Part shown: positions 8,136-18,933 of the stretch, in pieces
Numbering within the stretch: position 1 is the first letter of the stretch
How the letters are laid out: every line of letters starts with the position of its first letter
Source of the DNA: Straminergon stramineum
Lineage: Eukaryota; Streptophyta; Bryopsida; Hypnales; Calliergonaceae
Assembly: GCA_963920665.1 (NCBI GenBank)
Contig: OY987264.1
Coordinates: 26,392,906 to 26,456,905 of the forward strand
Length of the DNA stretch: 64,000 nt
Reading direction: 5' to 3'
The notes under the pieces: generated by a model
Databases searched by the model: none
What the model was told of the DNA's origin: nothing
The model's input: only the letters and a program-made list of their open reading frames with translations
Position numbers and translations under genes: made by a program

Positions 8136-10628
8136 CTAGTCAATTACATTTGGGTTGTTTTGAGAGCCACTTCCTTCACCTTCTTCGTAGGTCGATGCTT
8201 CCTCAACCCCTAGCTTTCGCTTTGCACGGGTTCGTGAAGCTGGTCCGTCTACGTTCAAAATTGATTGCAACACGTTGGAGTCCTGTAGAGCTTGGAGGGT
8301 CCTTGTTGTTTGCGGAGAATGTGCTTCCAACAAGTAGTCAAGTGCTTGACTTTGGTAATATGGTCCATACGTAGAGTCCAGGTAAGCCATACTAGTCAAG
8401 TCTTCTAGGGAGGCACTATCATCTTGATTAGCCACCCTTTCTCCTTCTAAATTCCAATAGTGTCGTTGCGGATGAAGACCCCACTTGAAGGTTGAGGAGG
8501 TCTTGTCCCAATATCCACCAAGGCATTGGAAGAAGAATACCCTCCTCCCTTCGTTTTGTGGCCCCTTTCCCATGAGCCTTGGTGCAACTCTGGCAATTTC
8601 GTCTGGGTTTGTTTCCCAATTCAATTGCGAGCTAGCATGTCCTTTTTCTTGATCATGTTGTCCTTCTCGCCAACTCCAAACCAAATCTCGGCCCCACAAG
8701 GTTGTGTCAGCCATAGTATCACGTGTGTGTTCCCAAGAAGGAGGCATGTAGGTCGTCAAGTTGAACATGGTATATAGGCGATCATGGAATGGTGCTGAAC
8801 AAATCACACAACGTCGTCTAATCAAGCACTGTGTGATGAGACATTGGGGGTGGTATACATGTGCACAAGATCCTAGTGCCCAACCCCCTTCGGGGCCAAA
8901 TTGTTCAAGACATATGGGGCATTTGGTATGGTCCAAAACAAAAGGTGCAGGCTTGGGCCACAATAGCATTCGTTTCTTCTCTTCTATGTGGCTAGACATT
9001 TGGTTTTCGTGGTCCCAACCATTTTTGCTCCAATCTATGACCTCCTTTTGTGGCAATTCCACCATGCACATGTTATTGGGAAACATGTCCTCCAACAATG
9101 CCCATGACGTCAGTCCATTCTCACGTTTAGGAGCATTTGCAACAAAGTTTCTAGAAACTTTCTCTAGCTCCTTCACAACTTGTTGGGATCTATCCACGGA
9201 GAGAATGCAGGCAACCTTCCAATGGTAGTATGTGGTAGTCAACTCAGCCAACTTTCTTCGAAGCATCTTATTTTCTTCTTGAAGTCCATGGTCTTTCTCC
9301 AATTGAATAATTGATGGAACCATAGGAAACAAAAGAGAGTCTTGGATCCCATTGAGGTCAATTGTGTCATTGGTAGTATATCTTGTGACAATAGTAGGAA
9401 GTGTATTTGGAATGATGGGGGAGCGTCCAGTGCGCTTGGCAAGAGGAGAACGCTGAAGGATATGGTTGGTAAGGTCCCCCACAACCTTGTCCACATTTTG
9501 GAGGTTCTGCTCAACAAAGGCGTCATCCATATCCAACAAAGTGAAAGTGTCAGGGTCTTTCTCACGGAGGCGTTGCAGTTCTATAGTTTGTTGAGAGATG
9601 AGTATACTTTTTTGTTCACACTCACATCGCAATTTCCTCATTTCATTTTGTAGTGAAGAAATTTCAACATCTTTGGTCTTGAGGAGGTCCAGAGCTTTTG
9701 CCAAAGTCATAATGTCATGGCTTGAGCCCATTGTTGATGGAGAAATGGGAACACGGTTAGTTTCTTCCATAGCCGTGTCCTCATCGGGCCCAAAGTCGAA
9801 GACGTCATTTGTGCGTTGTGTTGGCAGTGATGGGTTAGGAACTATAGTTGGAATCGATGCAGGTCCCACTCGTGTTGTTGAACGCCGTACTCTAGATGGT
9901 TGCCTTGGTCGTTGTCCCGTGGATGTCGCGGGTTCTTCTACAACTTCATTTTGAACCTCATTGGGGCAAACAAATTGCTCCACGATTCGTATGACCCTAT
10001 GGACGCGCATACCATCACAGTCATCATCTTCTTCAGACTCCTTAGTGTCAACCTCAGTGGTAGGGGTTTGCGTTTTGTATGCACTTCGAATAGGACCGAG
10101 TCCCCCCTCAGGAAAAGCTAAAACTCCTTTTGGGATGAAACCACTCTCTAGACGAGTGACATACATACTTCCCTTGATTGTGCTCCAATCAACCTCTTTG
10201 TTTAGAGCGACCTTAGCATATGCTCCTCTAGCAAGGAAGAGGGGGACCTCGTTCCTATCTACAAAGGCGGTTTTGTAGAGGACTTGCCACAATTCAATGC
10301 ATCTTTGAAGGAATGCTGGATTCTCACAGTACTTCAAGTTGGCCTTATTGGTGTGCCGATTATAATGATGATGCCATAAAGGAAAGAACTTGCCGATGTG
10401 GCACCACTCGATGTAGTCTTCACAGGTTTGTATTGTCCAAGGCTCTAGTTCTTCATTCCAACCCTTAAAAGCAAGGTGGGCTTCACTATTGAGCATGTGC
10501 AATCGCTTCCGATGAATAGTGCCCCTACGCTTGCGATGTTTGTCTTTGGCAGCCTTCCGTAATGCCCCGGCAGTCTGTGCAGCAGCGGAGATAGGCAATG
10601 CCCTGGCATTGTTAACTCCAGTGGCCAT
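8136..10628 (-). CDS. RING-H2 protein, putative E3 ubiquitin ligase, with novel N-terminal domain
   Basis: A single frame of 830 residues from the ATG at 10628; one extra upstream codon is TTG. Residues about 28-152 match the N-terminal domain of the coiled-coil neighbour. A linker of about 150 residues with proline- and threonine-rich stretches follows, then predicted coiled coils near 306-357 and 437-470. A RING-H2 finger lies at about 570-610: C-x2-C-x14-C-x-H-x2-H-x2-C-x10-C-x2-C, from CPIC to CVIC, with all eight zinc ligands present. RING-H2 fingers usually recruit an E2 enzyme for ubiquitin transfer. About 220 residues of unknown type follow, ending with RTRAKRKL, a possible nuclear localisation signal. 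A RING in mid-protein behind a coiled coil is unusual but not unknown. Substrate and pathway cannot be read from the sequence. Confidence 0.85.
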   Translation of the reverse strand: MATGVNNARALPISAAAQTAGALRKAAKDKHRKRRGTIHRKRLHMLNSEAHLAFKGWNEELEPWTIQTCEDYIEWCHIGKFFPLWHHHYNRHTNKANLKYCENPAFLQRCIELWQVLYKTAFVDRNEVPLFLARGAYAKVALNKEVDWSTIKGSMYVTRLESGFIPKGVLAFPEGGLGPIRSAYKTQTPTTEVDTKESEEDDDCDGMRVHRVIRIVEQFVCPNEVQNEVVEEPATSTGQRPRQPSRVRRSTTRVGPASIPTIVPNPSLPTQRTNDVFDFGPDEDTAMEETNRVPISPSTMGSSHDIMTLAKALDLLKTKDVEISSLQNEMRKLRCECEQKSILISQQTIELQRLREKDPDTFTLLDMDDAFVEQNLQNVDKVVGDLTNHILQRSPLAKRTGRSPIIPNTLPTIVTRYTTNDTIDLNGIQDSLLFPMVPSIIQLEKDHGLQEENKMLRRKLAELTTTYYHWKVACILSVDRSQQVVKELEKVSRNFVANAPKRENGLTSWALLEDMFPNNMCMVELPQKEVIDWSKNGWDHENQMSSHIEEKKRMLLWPKPAPFVLDHTKCPICLEQFGPEGGWALGSCAHVYHPQCLITQCLIRRRCVICSAPFHDRLYTMFNLTTYMPPSWEHTRDTMADTTLWGRDLVWSWREGQHDQEKGHASSQLNWETNPDEIARVAPRLMGKGPQNEGRRVFFFQCLGGYWDKTSSTFKWGLHPQRHYWNLEGERVANQDDSASLEDLTSMAYLDSTYGPYYQSQALDYLLEAHSPQTTRTLQALQDSNVLQSILNVDGPASRTRAKRKLGVEEASTYEEGEGSGSQNNPNVID

Positions 10629-10811
10629 CAATGATTGTCGTGTCTAAGGCTCAAAAAACTTGTTTGGGAGTTTAGGTGGTCCACAACTAGTAAGGTAAGA
10701 AGGGTGGATGAATGTAATAAATAGTAAATAGTCAAGGTTCACGCATGTAGCCACTAAAGGATACAAGACAAGAAGCCTCAATAAAAGGTGCCCAAAAGGT
10801 CTTGGACGAGT

Positions 10812-10822
10812 GGATAAATAGG
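10812..10822 (-). promoter_or_regulatory. Candidate TATA-like element of the RING-H2 gene
   Basis: On the minus strand the sequence reads CCTATTTATCC, between repeat block D and the start codon and about 185 bp upstream of the ATG. The placement suits a core promoter, but the match to TATAWA is imperfect. Confidence 0.3.
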
Positions 10823-11210
10823 TGGGGCGAGAGCGGGTGAGAGTTGGTCATGGGGCGCGTGCGGGTGGGCAACCATCGGTTGAACCCGTGGTCTCCAGGG
10901 GGCGCGCATGGATCTCGGGGAGCGACTACGGGTCTGGTAGGGCGCATTCGGGTTCGAGGAGGCGACTATGGGTCCAAGGGCGCGTGCGGGTCCTGGGAGG
11001 GGCGACCTCGAGTACAAGGGCGCGTGCGGGTCTTTTGGGGGGCGATTGCAGTTGCAGGGGCGCGTGCAGGTCCTTTGGGGGGCGACTGCAGGTCTTTGGG
11101 GCGCGTGCGGGTGCCTTGGGAGGCGACTGCGGGTCTTTGGGGGCGCATGCGGGTCCCTTGGGAGGCGACTGTGGGTCTTTGGGGGCGACCGCGGGTAATT
11201 GTGGGGCGTT
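10823..11210 (-). repeat. GC-rich repeat block D, upstream of the RING-H2 gene (21-22 bp monomers)
   Basis: Tandem monomers of about 21-22 bp pair a 13-bp core with a T/G-rich spacer, e.g. GGCGACTGCGGGTCTTTGGGG. Two core types alternate, GGCGACTGCGGGT and GGCGCGTGCGGGT. On the minus strand the core reads ACCCGCAGTCGCC, so it is sense to the RING gene, as blocks B and C are to theirs. Large open frames here on both strands are composition artefacts. Confidence 0.85.
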
Positions 11211-11266
11211 ACTTCTCTTTGGGTTCTCACTTCGTGTCTTTGCTTCGCAGCTTGCCACATACTCGA

Positions 11267-11337
11267 CACCCGCGGTCGCCCACCAGCCTAAACCCGAAGT
11301 CGCCCTACCCGTGGTCGCCTACACCCGCATGCGCCCC
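11267..11337 (+). repeat. Short inverted GC-rich block D'
   Basis: Four or five cores including ACCCGCGGTCGCC, ACCCGAAGTCGCC and ACCCGTGGTCGCC, in the opposite orientation to block D and about 56 bp away. No plus-strand gene was found to its right. Confidence 0.75.
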
Positions 11338-11524
11338 TTTAGAATGCTACGTGGAAGACACGTGTCTACCACATGGCATCCAAGTGGCCTCACGAGCAAG
11401 GTAAAATTTTTTTTAAAAGTCAAAGGTAAGTTTGACTCTATTAGACGGACAAGAGGGTCTACTTGACGTGTTGGACGTCGTGTTTGTCGGGTTGTCGAAT
11501 TGTCCGCCGGAACAACCATGAAAA

Positions 11525-11601
11525 GACTCCTTATAGGTCAGTACTTAAAAGACTATACTAGTAGGACCATACTTAAAACATTCCTTAAGTTTCTCTTGTA
11601 G
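11525..11601 (+). mobile_element. Partial copy of the CACTA-type MITE found at 18558-18761
   Basis: Sequence such as ACTATACTAGTAGGACCATACTTAAAACA followed by CTCTTGTAG corresponds to the right half of the MITE at 18558-18761, with substitutions and small indels. The left half and the target duplication are not visible, so it is a truncated, older relative. Confidence 0.45.
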
Positions 11602-12179
11602 AGCTCGTAGATTCTCATGTATTGATTGTATACATCTTGTACGATCATTATATAGGTCAAAATGATGCTTTTTGGTCGAAATGTAAGTGTTGCATTTGGG
11701 AAAATTTTCTCTAATGTGACCACAAATTTCAATATGATTTCCCACATTAAGAAAACATATGATAAAAAGCAAACTTTATGGTTTCCAGGACATAGATCAT
11801 CTTTGAGTTAGTAGATGCCATTTTGAGCTACTACAATTAGAATATTTTGTACAAGAAAACAACATTGCATCAAACCAATGAGCTTGATGCTTTCCCTCAT
11901 GATTACACACTTTCACTAAAACAACTTGGGTTATGTATTTCAAAATATCCAAGGTAGTCCAATCCAAACTCAACCACTTTGCATGTCATAGTACTCAATT
12001 CGCAAATACTTACAGTATTTGGTCAATTCCCTTGTTCACATTCCCAATACCCCTAATAAAAGTCCCAAGGTCTCTTTTTCATCAACAAACACTCAAAATT
12101 GCCGTTTCAATTGCAAAGAGCAAAAATTTTTAAATTAATTTTTTTCCCATATCTAACTTAGGCTCTTGCATTGAACTAT

Positions 12180-12260
12180 TATAAGATTTTGAGAAAGAAA
12201 TTTCAAAAAATTTGATAGTGTAGATTGCAAGATATTTGCATTTAAAGTGAAGAAAAATAA
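12180..12260 (-). repeat. Short copy of dispersed repeat R1
   Basis: Contains TGTAGATTGCAAGATATT followed by GCATTTAAAGTGA. This matches the copy at 61490-62420 in the same orientation and the copy near 49800 in reverse complement. Strand is relative to the 48484-50660 copy. Confidence 0.5.
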
Positions 12261-13588
12261 ATTTATGCACCTTGTTCAATTATATTTTTTGGTTTTGAAT
12301 TTGCTTAACTGAAAAATTTTGTACTATATATTGATTTCGAAATTCTATTTTTCCTGTCAAATTTTTTGTTGGGAATTGGGAAAAAAAATTGTTAAATAGA
12401 AGTAGGTATGAGATTGAACAAAAAACTAAATCATTAATAGCTCTAAGATGGAATTGATTGAAACACAATAAATCCAATAGTGAGATTGTTCAAGGAAGAA
12501 AATTTAACTTTGCCAAAGATCTTGATTTGAAAAGTTGTGAAAATTACATTCAAAAACAAATTCTATAATTCTTTTTAAGAGGATGCTTAGATTTCTTGAA
12601 AAACAAGTTTGTCCACAATTTTCTCATCAATAGTCCAAATAGAATGAATCAAAGATTCACATATAGAACAAAATATAATTTTTTGAGAAAAAAAAGGTTA
12701 AAATTAAAAAAAAAAAAAAAAATTTTGTGAGTTGCCCTACAAACTACTTTTTGGATTTAGGGTGGCAAAAATTTTGCTCCCAAGAAATGATTAAAAGAAA
12801 AATTATATTCCCATAAAACTAATGTGATTTTCTCTAAAAAAATTTAGAAAATCATGTGAAAAATTGAGGTTATACAAGCCTATCCAAAATCCTAAGAGTT
12901 CCCTAAAGAGACTTTGGGACATGAGGGATCAATGCATAATGCAAAATACCCCAAACAATGGAAAATTAATCAGAATAGTAGATGAAATAATCATTCAAAC
13001 ATTTTCTAAAAATCCAAGGATGCTTAAAAACTTATAGTGCATTCGAATGCTTTTTGACATTAGAAGTCAAACATTTTTTAAATGAGATCTTTATCACCCC
13101 TCTAAGATGCACAACTATGAATCTTCTTCAAGCAATTCCACAAGTCTCCAAATGTCCTATCCATCCACTCAATGGACCCTTACAACCTCAAAACAATGAA
13201 TTCTTGCTTACAACTTGTATAATCCACCAATGGAGGTAAGAATTTTCCTCCTACCCATTTTCCTTGTGCATACTACTACAAAAAATATATAATTACACAA
13301 CAGTCTAAGAACTCAACCCAATTTGTCTTTCGGGCATGTGAATAGGTTTAAAAATTTTAAGTGCATCAATTGCATTATTGTCGCAAAACTTAGCATACAA
13401 AGCCTCACAAAGAGCTTCAATATATGTAATATATATGACTTAAATTGTTTCTTCAAATCTTCTTTTTGAGGGTCTCACTATGCGCTGTCTTAGAAAATAT
13501 AAGTCCAAAAATAGGGGCCCAAAAATTAAATTGCAAAACAAAATTTGAAAACTATTTGTTTTAACCATAGGATTTCAACAAAAAGGTT

Positions 13589-13605
13589 CACTATAAGAAC
13601 CCCCT
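13589..13605 (+). repeat. Left terminal inverted repeat of the CACTA candidate
   Basis: CACTATAAGAACCCCCT, identical as reverse complement to 23630-23646. Preceded by GTT as the candidate target site. Confidence 0.65.
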
Positions 13606-15188
13606 ATCTTTTGGGATGTTAGCATCAAACAAGTATGTTTTTGAAAACAAAAGCATGAAGATGCAATTATTGCCATGGGAGGCAAAATTCAATTGGATGT
13701 TCTAGAAAACATGAAGATGTCACAGGCACAACAAGTTAATGTCATTTGTGACAAGAATGTTTTGCTAGACATCGAAAAAATTAGAGGCACATTTCCTACA
13801 ATGTCTAAGAGAATGTGGACCCACAACGTTGGCAAGGGGTTTCAATTTGACTGCGGGTAAATTACTGAAAGTTACTGTGGGCTCAAGTAGAATGCTAACC
13901 ACATGTAAAAAACACAAAGAAGGGACAGTTCCTTAGCATCTTTTCCTAAGAACCTTGCATAGATGGATGAGAAGGTTGTGAAATGATTTCATATTCCATA
14001 GTATTTCCAATATAGCACAAATTGTATTAACAACTCCTAAAAAAATTAGTCTAATGCATTCTAGCATATATAATTTCCATAAATATGTGTTTCCATGCTC
14101 ACATATACTTTAGATTACAACATATTTTGTTGTCACTTTCTAAAAATTCATTTTTGAATTGCATTGCAAATAAAATTGTTGTTCCACTTTAGTGGTTTTC
14201 TTAATTTCCTTGAAAAAAGCAAGAAATATTGAAAAGAAGACAATGATTTAGCATTAGCTTCTATTTGTTGCAGTAATCCATTCTCCATTGAGGGGTTCTA
14301 AATAATTGGATTGCAAATAGTTTAGAAGACCTTGCATTCCTTGTATTATAGTTGGGTTCCAAATGTCTAGCACTCATTCTTCTTTGCATGTTCATCAACA
14401 ATTATACTATGACCTCAGAATTGTATGATGGAGCTTTTCTTCCATAAATTGAGATTCATTCTAATTTCACAATTTTGTGAATCTAAAATTATTTTGATAG
14501 TGTAGTCCTCTAATGAAACTATATGAGTAGGTGTTTGACACCTACTATTATTTCAATGACATTTCAACCTTAAATGAAGAAGGCACCAACTTCTAGTGCT
14601 AACTAAACTTTGAAGTTAAAAGATTTCCAAAGTACTCACTACTTTCATTAGTTTTTTTATTTAAGGTGTCTTCTTGAAGTGTACGTTCAACATTGGACAT
14701 TCTATTTGGATGATGAATGATTATGATTTTCCAATTCAAGATTGAGACCTACCTTGTCTACTATAAACTTTAATTTTCTATTGTTGAGAGTTTTTACCAA
14801 TCAGTGTGAACTATACTACATCTTAGAAGGAAAATAAAAATGAAAGATCTTTTTCACAAGAAATGGAATGCACATGAAGAAATTAAGGGTTTTCCAGAAA
14901 GCACATATTTTTCATTGGGGACCACCATTTTGGATTTGGCATAGAACAAGAAGAATGATTGAAAGACTACTAATGACTTGTATAAAACTTTGAACACCCT
15001 TGTGATCATATAATATCAATGCATGAATGCTCTTCTTTTGCTTCATTTTTCCATAGGTAGTTCAACATGTCTAGTTTGACTTTGTATAGTTATGATTGCT
15101 AACTTCTAGATGAAAGTAATAAAAGTTTTGGGTTCTTGTTCAAATTATATCAAATTCAAAAAAATTGAAGGGAAGGCTTTGTTTTTTT

Positions 15189-15208
15189 GGGTGGGTGGGT
15201 GGGTGGGG
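15189..15208 (+). repeat. (GGGT)n microsatellite
   Basis: Five G-runs spaced by single T residues; a candidate intramolecular G-quadruplex on the plus strand. Confidence 0.85.
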
Positions 15209-16259
15209 AATTATTCTTGTGAATTTTACTTCAAGAAATGCTTTTGAATGCTATGAGTAGAATATTTGCATTGTATTGAAAGACGTTTATTCTAAAAAAT
15301 ACATTAAAACCTAGTATACTAAACTATTTAGGGATTACCTTACATAGCTTTATTCAAAATTAACTTTAGTTTCACAATTCCACCTAACATTCTTGTAATT
15401 CAAATTCATTGACATTGCATTTGAAGATGGTATTATACCATGCACTATTACTTTTCTTTTTTGTATTTTGTATTTCTTAGAAGTTATTTCATTTTTCTAA
15501 TTTCTAAGTTTTTGGTCATGCTTCTTCTATTTTTTATCTGGGGTTGACTTCTAGCAATCATCAAGGATTTCATTTTTTTTTCTATATTTTCATTTTTTTT
15601 CCACATATACATGAAAATTCCAAAATAAACATAAGTTCCCTAAATGTTGTAATCATTGAATGTAGAACTATCAAGAACCCCGTGTTTAGATGTTTTTTTA
15701 GACGTCAACTAAGACTTCAATAATCAATAGAGACAACAATAGGGACGTGCAAGTATTTCTAACTCCACCTTTGAGCTAAAACGTACACAACAGGTTATAA
15801 TGGCTTCTTGATGAAATTATCCTATGGGTGTCTAGAGTCGTCTAGTTGTGCCTTCCAAGCAACAGACAACCTTCTCTTTTTTCCTAATTTTTGAAATACC
15901 TAAATGCAAAACCTAACTAAAGAAATATGAAATGGTTGGTAACTTAATTTAGTTTTGGCCAAAGTAGCCAAAACTCTATTCCACTAAAGATAAGTTGAAC
16001 TACTGAAGGATTTAACTAAGCAAAGTTATAGAGCATCTAATGTCCTTTCCAAAAAGCTAAAATACGTCTAAAATGGACACTCCTACAAGAAGTTATCAAT
16101 GGATGAAGTTTTATTTCAAATTAACCTATGAAAATTCATTCATTAATATCTTATGACCTAATAATCTAAATTCTCAATCTACCACAATAATTCAATAACT
16201 ACTTCGATATCTTTTAAAACTTACCACAATAAACTTTTTTCAATAACTTCAAGAATCAA

Positions 16260-16390
16260 CCTAATAATTATTTTTAGTAATTGTGGAAATTATCCTAATA
16301 ACTATTTTCAATAACTTTGAAAATTACCCTAATAATTATTTTTAGTAACTTCTAATTTAATCCTAGTAACTATACCCTATTGTTAATAAC
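16260..16390 (+). repeat. Tandem repeat, about 34 bp x 4
   Basis: Successive units begin CCTAATAAYTATTTTYARTAAY and diverge by a few bases each. The last unit is partial. Confidence 0.65.
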
Positions 16391-16410
16391 ATCATCTACA
16401 AACAAAAGAA

Positions 16411-16530
16411 GCTTCTTTAGAAATTTCCTAGATAGGGGTAACTTTTTGAGCAAATTCCTAACTTGAGGAAACTTCTTAAGCAACTTCCCTGATAGAGGAT
16501 GCTTCTTGAGTAACTTTCTAGTTTGAGCAA
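16411..16530 (+). repeat. Tandem repeat, about 30 bp x 4
   Basis: Units share the plan CTTCTTnAGnAA, TTYCY, TAG or AAC, and a closing TTGAGG-like or ATAGGGG-like stretch at a spacing of 28-30 bp. Confidence 0.6.
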
Positions 16531-16989
16531 AACTAATCTAACTAACAAGGCATGAAAAATTCTAAATAAAAGTTCAAACTAAACTTAATTAGAAATAATC
16601 AAAGGGAAAGGTTTTAAGCAAACTTACGAATGTGAGGAGTTCAATGAGGAAGAGGAAACTACCGTACTTGGATAGTAGGTTTGGCACTTTGGTGTCAAAT
16701 ATTTAATGAAAGTCTAAAAATAAGGTTCGGCACTTTAAAATCTAATTTTCTAAGCTTTGGCATTTAAGTAAGAAATAAAATAATAATTTGGTAGCTAACC
16801 TACAATATCCTCATCCAATATAGATGGATATTTTAAGATCTATCTAATTAAGTCTTTTACCATTTATGTAACCTAGTTTTTCTATCCTAATACAAATTAG
16901 GGTGTTTTGCAAGTATTTGTGTACAAGTATTGTGTTTGGAATTGTAGTGGCGCATACTTGTTCATAGAATACTTTGGAGGTCGAATGTC

Positions 16990-18933
16990 ATGGCAAAGCA
17001 AAGTACCTTGAATTCTTTGTTTATCCCAATTAGCAAAAATGAGATGGAGATATGCATACAGAGAGATTTTACCAAACTTAGTGAACAATTGGAAGTGCAA
17101 AAAGCCTTGGAAGTGGTGGATGTGTTGGAAGTGAAAAGACCAGTTGGGCGACTTTGCAAGTGTTTGGAGACTTTCTTACTTGCACCAAATGAAGTAGCAC
17201 AAGAGGAGGTGCACAAAGTTCAAGATACAACAACATCCAAAAGAGTCAAGGTTAGAGGCAACTATACCAATTGGTTTGTCCCTTGTTTGTGGGATCCAAT
17301 CTTTGTTGTTGTAAAGCATTATGGGAATCTCAACAATGCTTTGCATTTTTTGAAAATTATGTACAAGAAGCCAAGGGAGGAAAGAGGCACTTATGATAAA
17401 CTTTCAAGGGGTTCTTTGTATGAGTGGTTTACTCCTACTAGTGTGTTGAAAGAAAACTACAAAAATCATGTTCATGTCGGATCTTCAACATTTGTTAGTG
17501 GGAATCAACATTGCCCTATTCTATCCAAATATCTTGCTTTACAAGAAGAAATTCTTACCCTTCTTAAGTCACATCAGTAAGCAGGAGTTCCATTGTTTGC
17601 AAGTTCAATACGTGGACTTATAAGAGGTGTTATTTTAAAGAGGGAACCTAACTTATTTCTTTGTGAGCAACGCACAAGTTTTAAGGTGAGCATGGAATGG
17701 ACTAGAGCATTTATCAAGAAGGAGCTCAAATGGTCCTATAGGGTGGCAACTATATCAACAAAGAAAACTCCCTTCAAATTGGCAAGAAGAAGGACTTCGC
17801 ATGTCACAAAGAGTTGCTTACCTCATCAAAACTCATAACATTGGTGCCAATTTGATTGTAAACACTGATCAAACTCGAGTGCATCTAATTCCTACAAGTG
17901 GTGCACACACTTGGGAAGAGAAGGGATTGAAGTCGATTGTTATTGTTGGTGCAGATGATAAACAACAAGTGACAATAGCGGTTTCATCATCAACCTCAGG
18001 TACCCTTCTACCATTCCAAGTAATTTTCACGGGAAAAACAAGTAGAAGTCTTCCTCCAAAAAATGAAGGGCGCCTTCAATTTGAAAGTGATGGTTGGCAT
18101 CTTACTTTCTCATTGAATCACTGGTCAACTCTTGATACTTGCAAGGCTTTTGTTGAAAAGGTACTTCAACCTTACAGATTGCAACAAATTGAAGAGCATC
18201 CTACCATTCTTGTTCTTTTCATACTAGCAAATTGTACAAGTGTGTTTCAAACTACGGATGTCATACTACAACGTCCTTTCAAACATGCATTTTGCCAACA
18301 ATTTGACCTTTGGTCTACTTAATCAATTTCTTCACAATTAGATAGTGTGCAAAACATTGACAATATGAAGTTAGATATGGCTATGTCTACATTGTAGCCT
18401 TTGATGTGTGGTTGGTAACATAAAACCCTTCTATGATCAAGAAAGGTTGGGAACATTGTGGACTTCTTCAAGTATTTGAAGAATCTTTTCAATTTCAAGC
18501 TATGCAAGCACACATAGAAACAACAGTGTCACTTTTTAGTGATGCGGAAGTGGAGATCACTACAAGAGAAAGGGATGTTTTAAGTATAGTCCTAGACATA
18601 TAGTCCTTTAAGTAACAACCTTAAAGGGGTGTTTTCAGTAAAAATTTACTAAACATACATGTATTTCTAGTTAATTTTTACTAAAAACACTCCTTTAAGG
18701 TCTTTACTTGTAGGACTATATGTCTAGGACTATACTTAAAACACCCCTTCCTCTTGTAGTAGATGAATCATATTGAACGTGAAGAAGAGATTGATTTGGA
18801 CACAAACATTTCAGCAATCATGGAGCTTTCCATGAGTTGGGTGGAAGAAATTACAACAAACAATTCAATAAGAATCTCTCTTGCTGGACTACGAGATCTC
18901 GCACAAAAGAGGTACAAATCTAAGCATACATAA
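16990..18933 (+). pseudogene. Decayed pogo-like (DDE_1) transposase
   Basis: Starts with a plausible ATG (MAKQSTLNSL) and runs through a region of the TNWF and LYEWFTP type to the catalytic core. The core has VNTDQT near 17865 (first Asp), HTWEEKG, a conserved VAVSSS-type strand (here IAVSSSTSGTLLPFQV), and LANCTSVFQTTDVILQRP near 18230. Breaks: an in-frame TAA at 17578; a frameshift at about 17770-17778, after which the frame resumes at 17801; loss of roughly 30 residues just before LVLFILANCTS, which removes the second catalytic acidic residue; a stop at 18320; and a TAG in the C-terminal part near 18396. A 204-bp MITE interrupts the C-terminal coding part. It cannot encode an active enzyme. 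Family assignment rests on motif recognition. Element ends were not identified. Confidence 0.85.
18558..18761. mobile_element. 204-bp CACTA-type MITE inserted in the transposase pseudogene
   Basis: A nearly complete palindrome beginning CACTACAAGAG and ending CTCTTGTAGTA. The arms pair for most of their length around a centre near 18660. The trinucleotide GAT flanks both sides (18555-18557 and 18762-18764), the 3-bp target duplication typical of CACTA elements. Without the insert the host transposase frame continues, so the insertion came later. Confidence 0.9.

Larger units (their letters stand above)
11338..13588. other. AT-rich intergenic DNA, no gene
   Basis: Contains a partial MITE at 11525-11601 and a short piece of the dispersed repeat family R1 near 12180-12260, plus A-rich runs such as 12705-12721. 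Open frames are short and A/T-biased. Confidence 0.55.
13606..16989. other. Interior of CACTA candidate, left part; no gene recognised
   Basis: AT-rich. A 61-codon open frame at 13675-13860 overlaps the subterminal motif and has no recognisable similarity. Simple and tandem repeats lie at 15189, 16260 and 16411. No tnp2-like or tnpA-like protein was seen. Confidence 0.5.

Noticed and set aside
10778..11466. Long frames on both strands beside the RING gene
   Set aside because: Products of the 21-bp GC-rich monomers.
13675..13860. 61-codon frame near the CACTA left end as a possible gene
   Set aside because: Lies over the subterminal motif region and shows no transposase feature.
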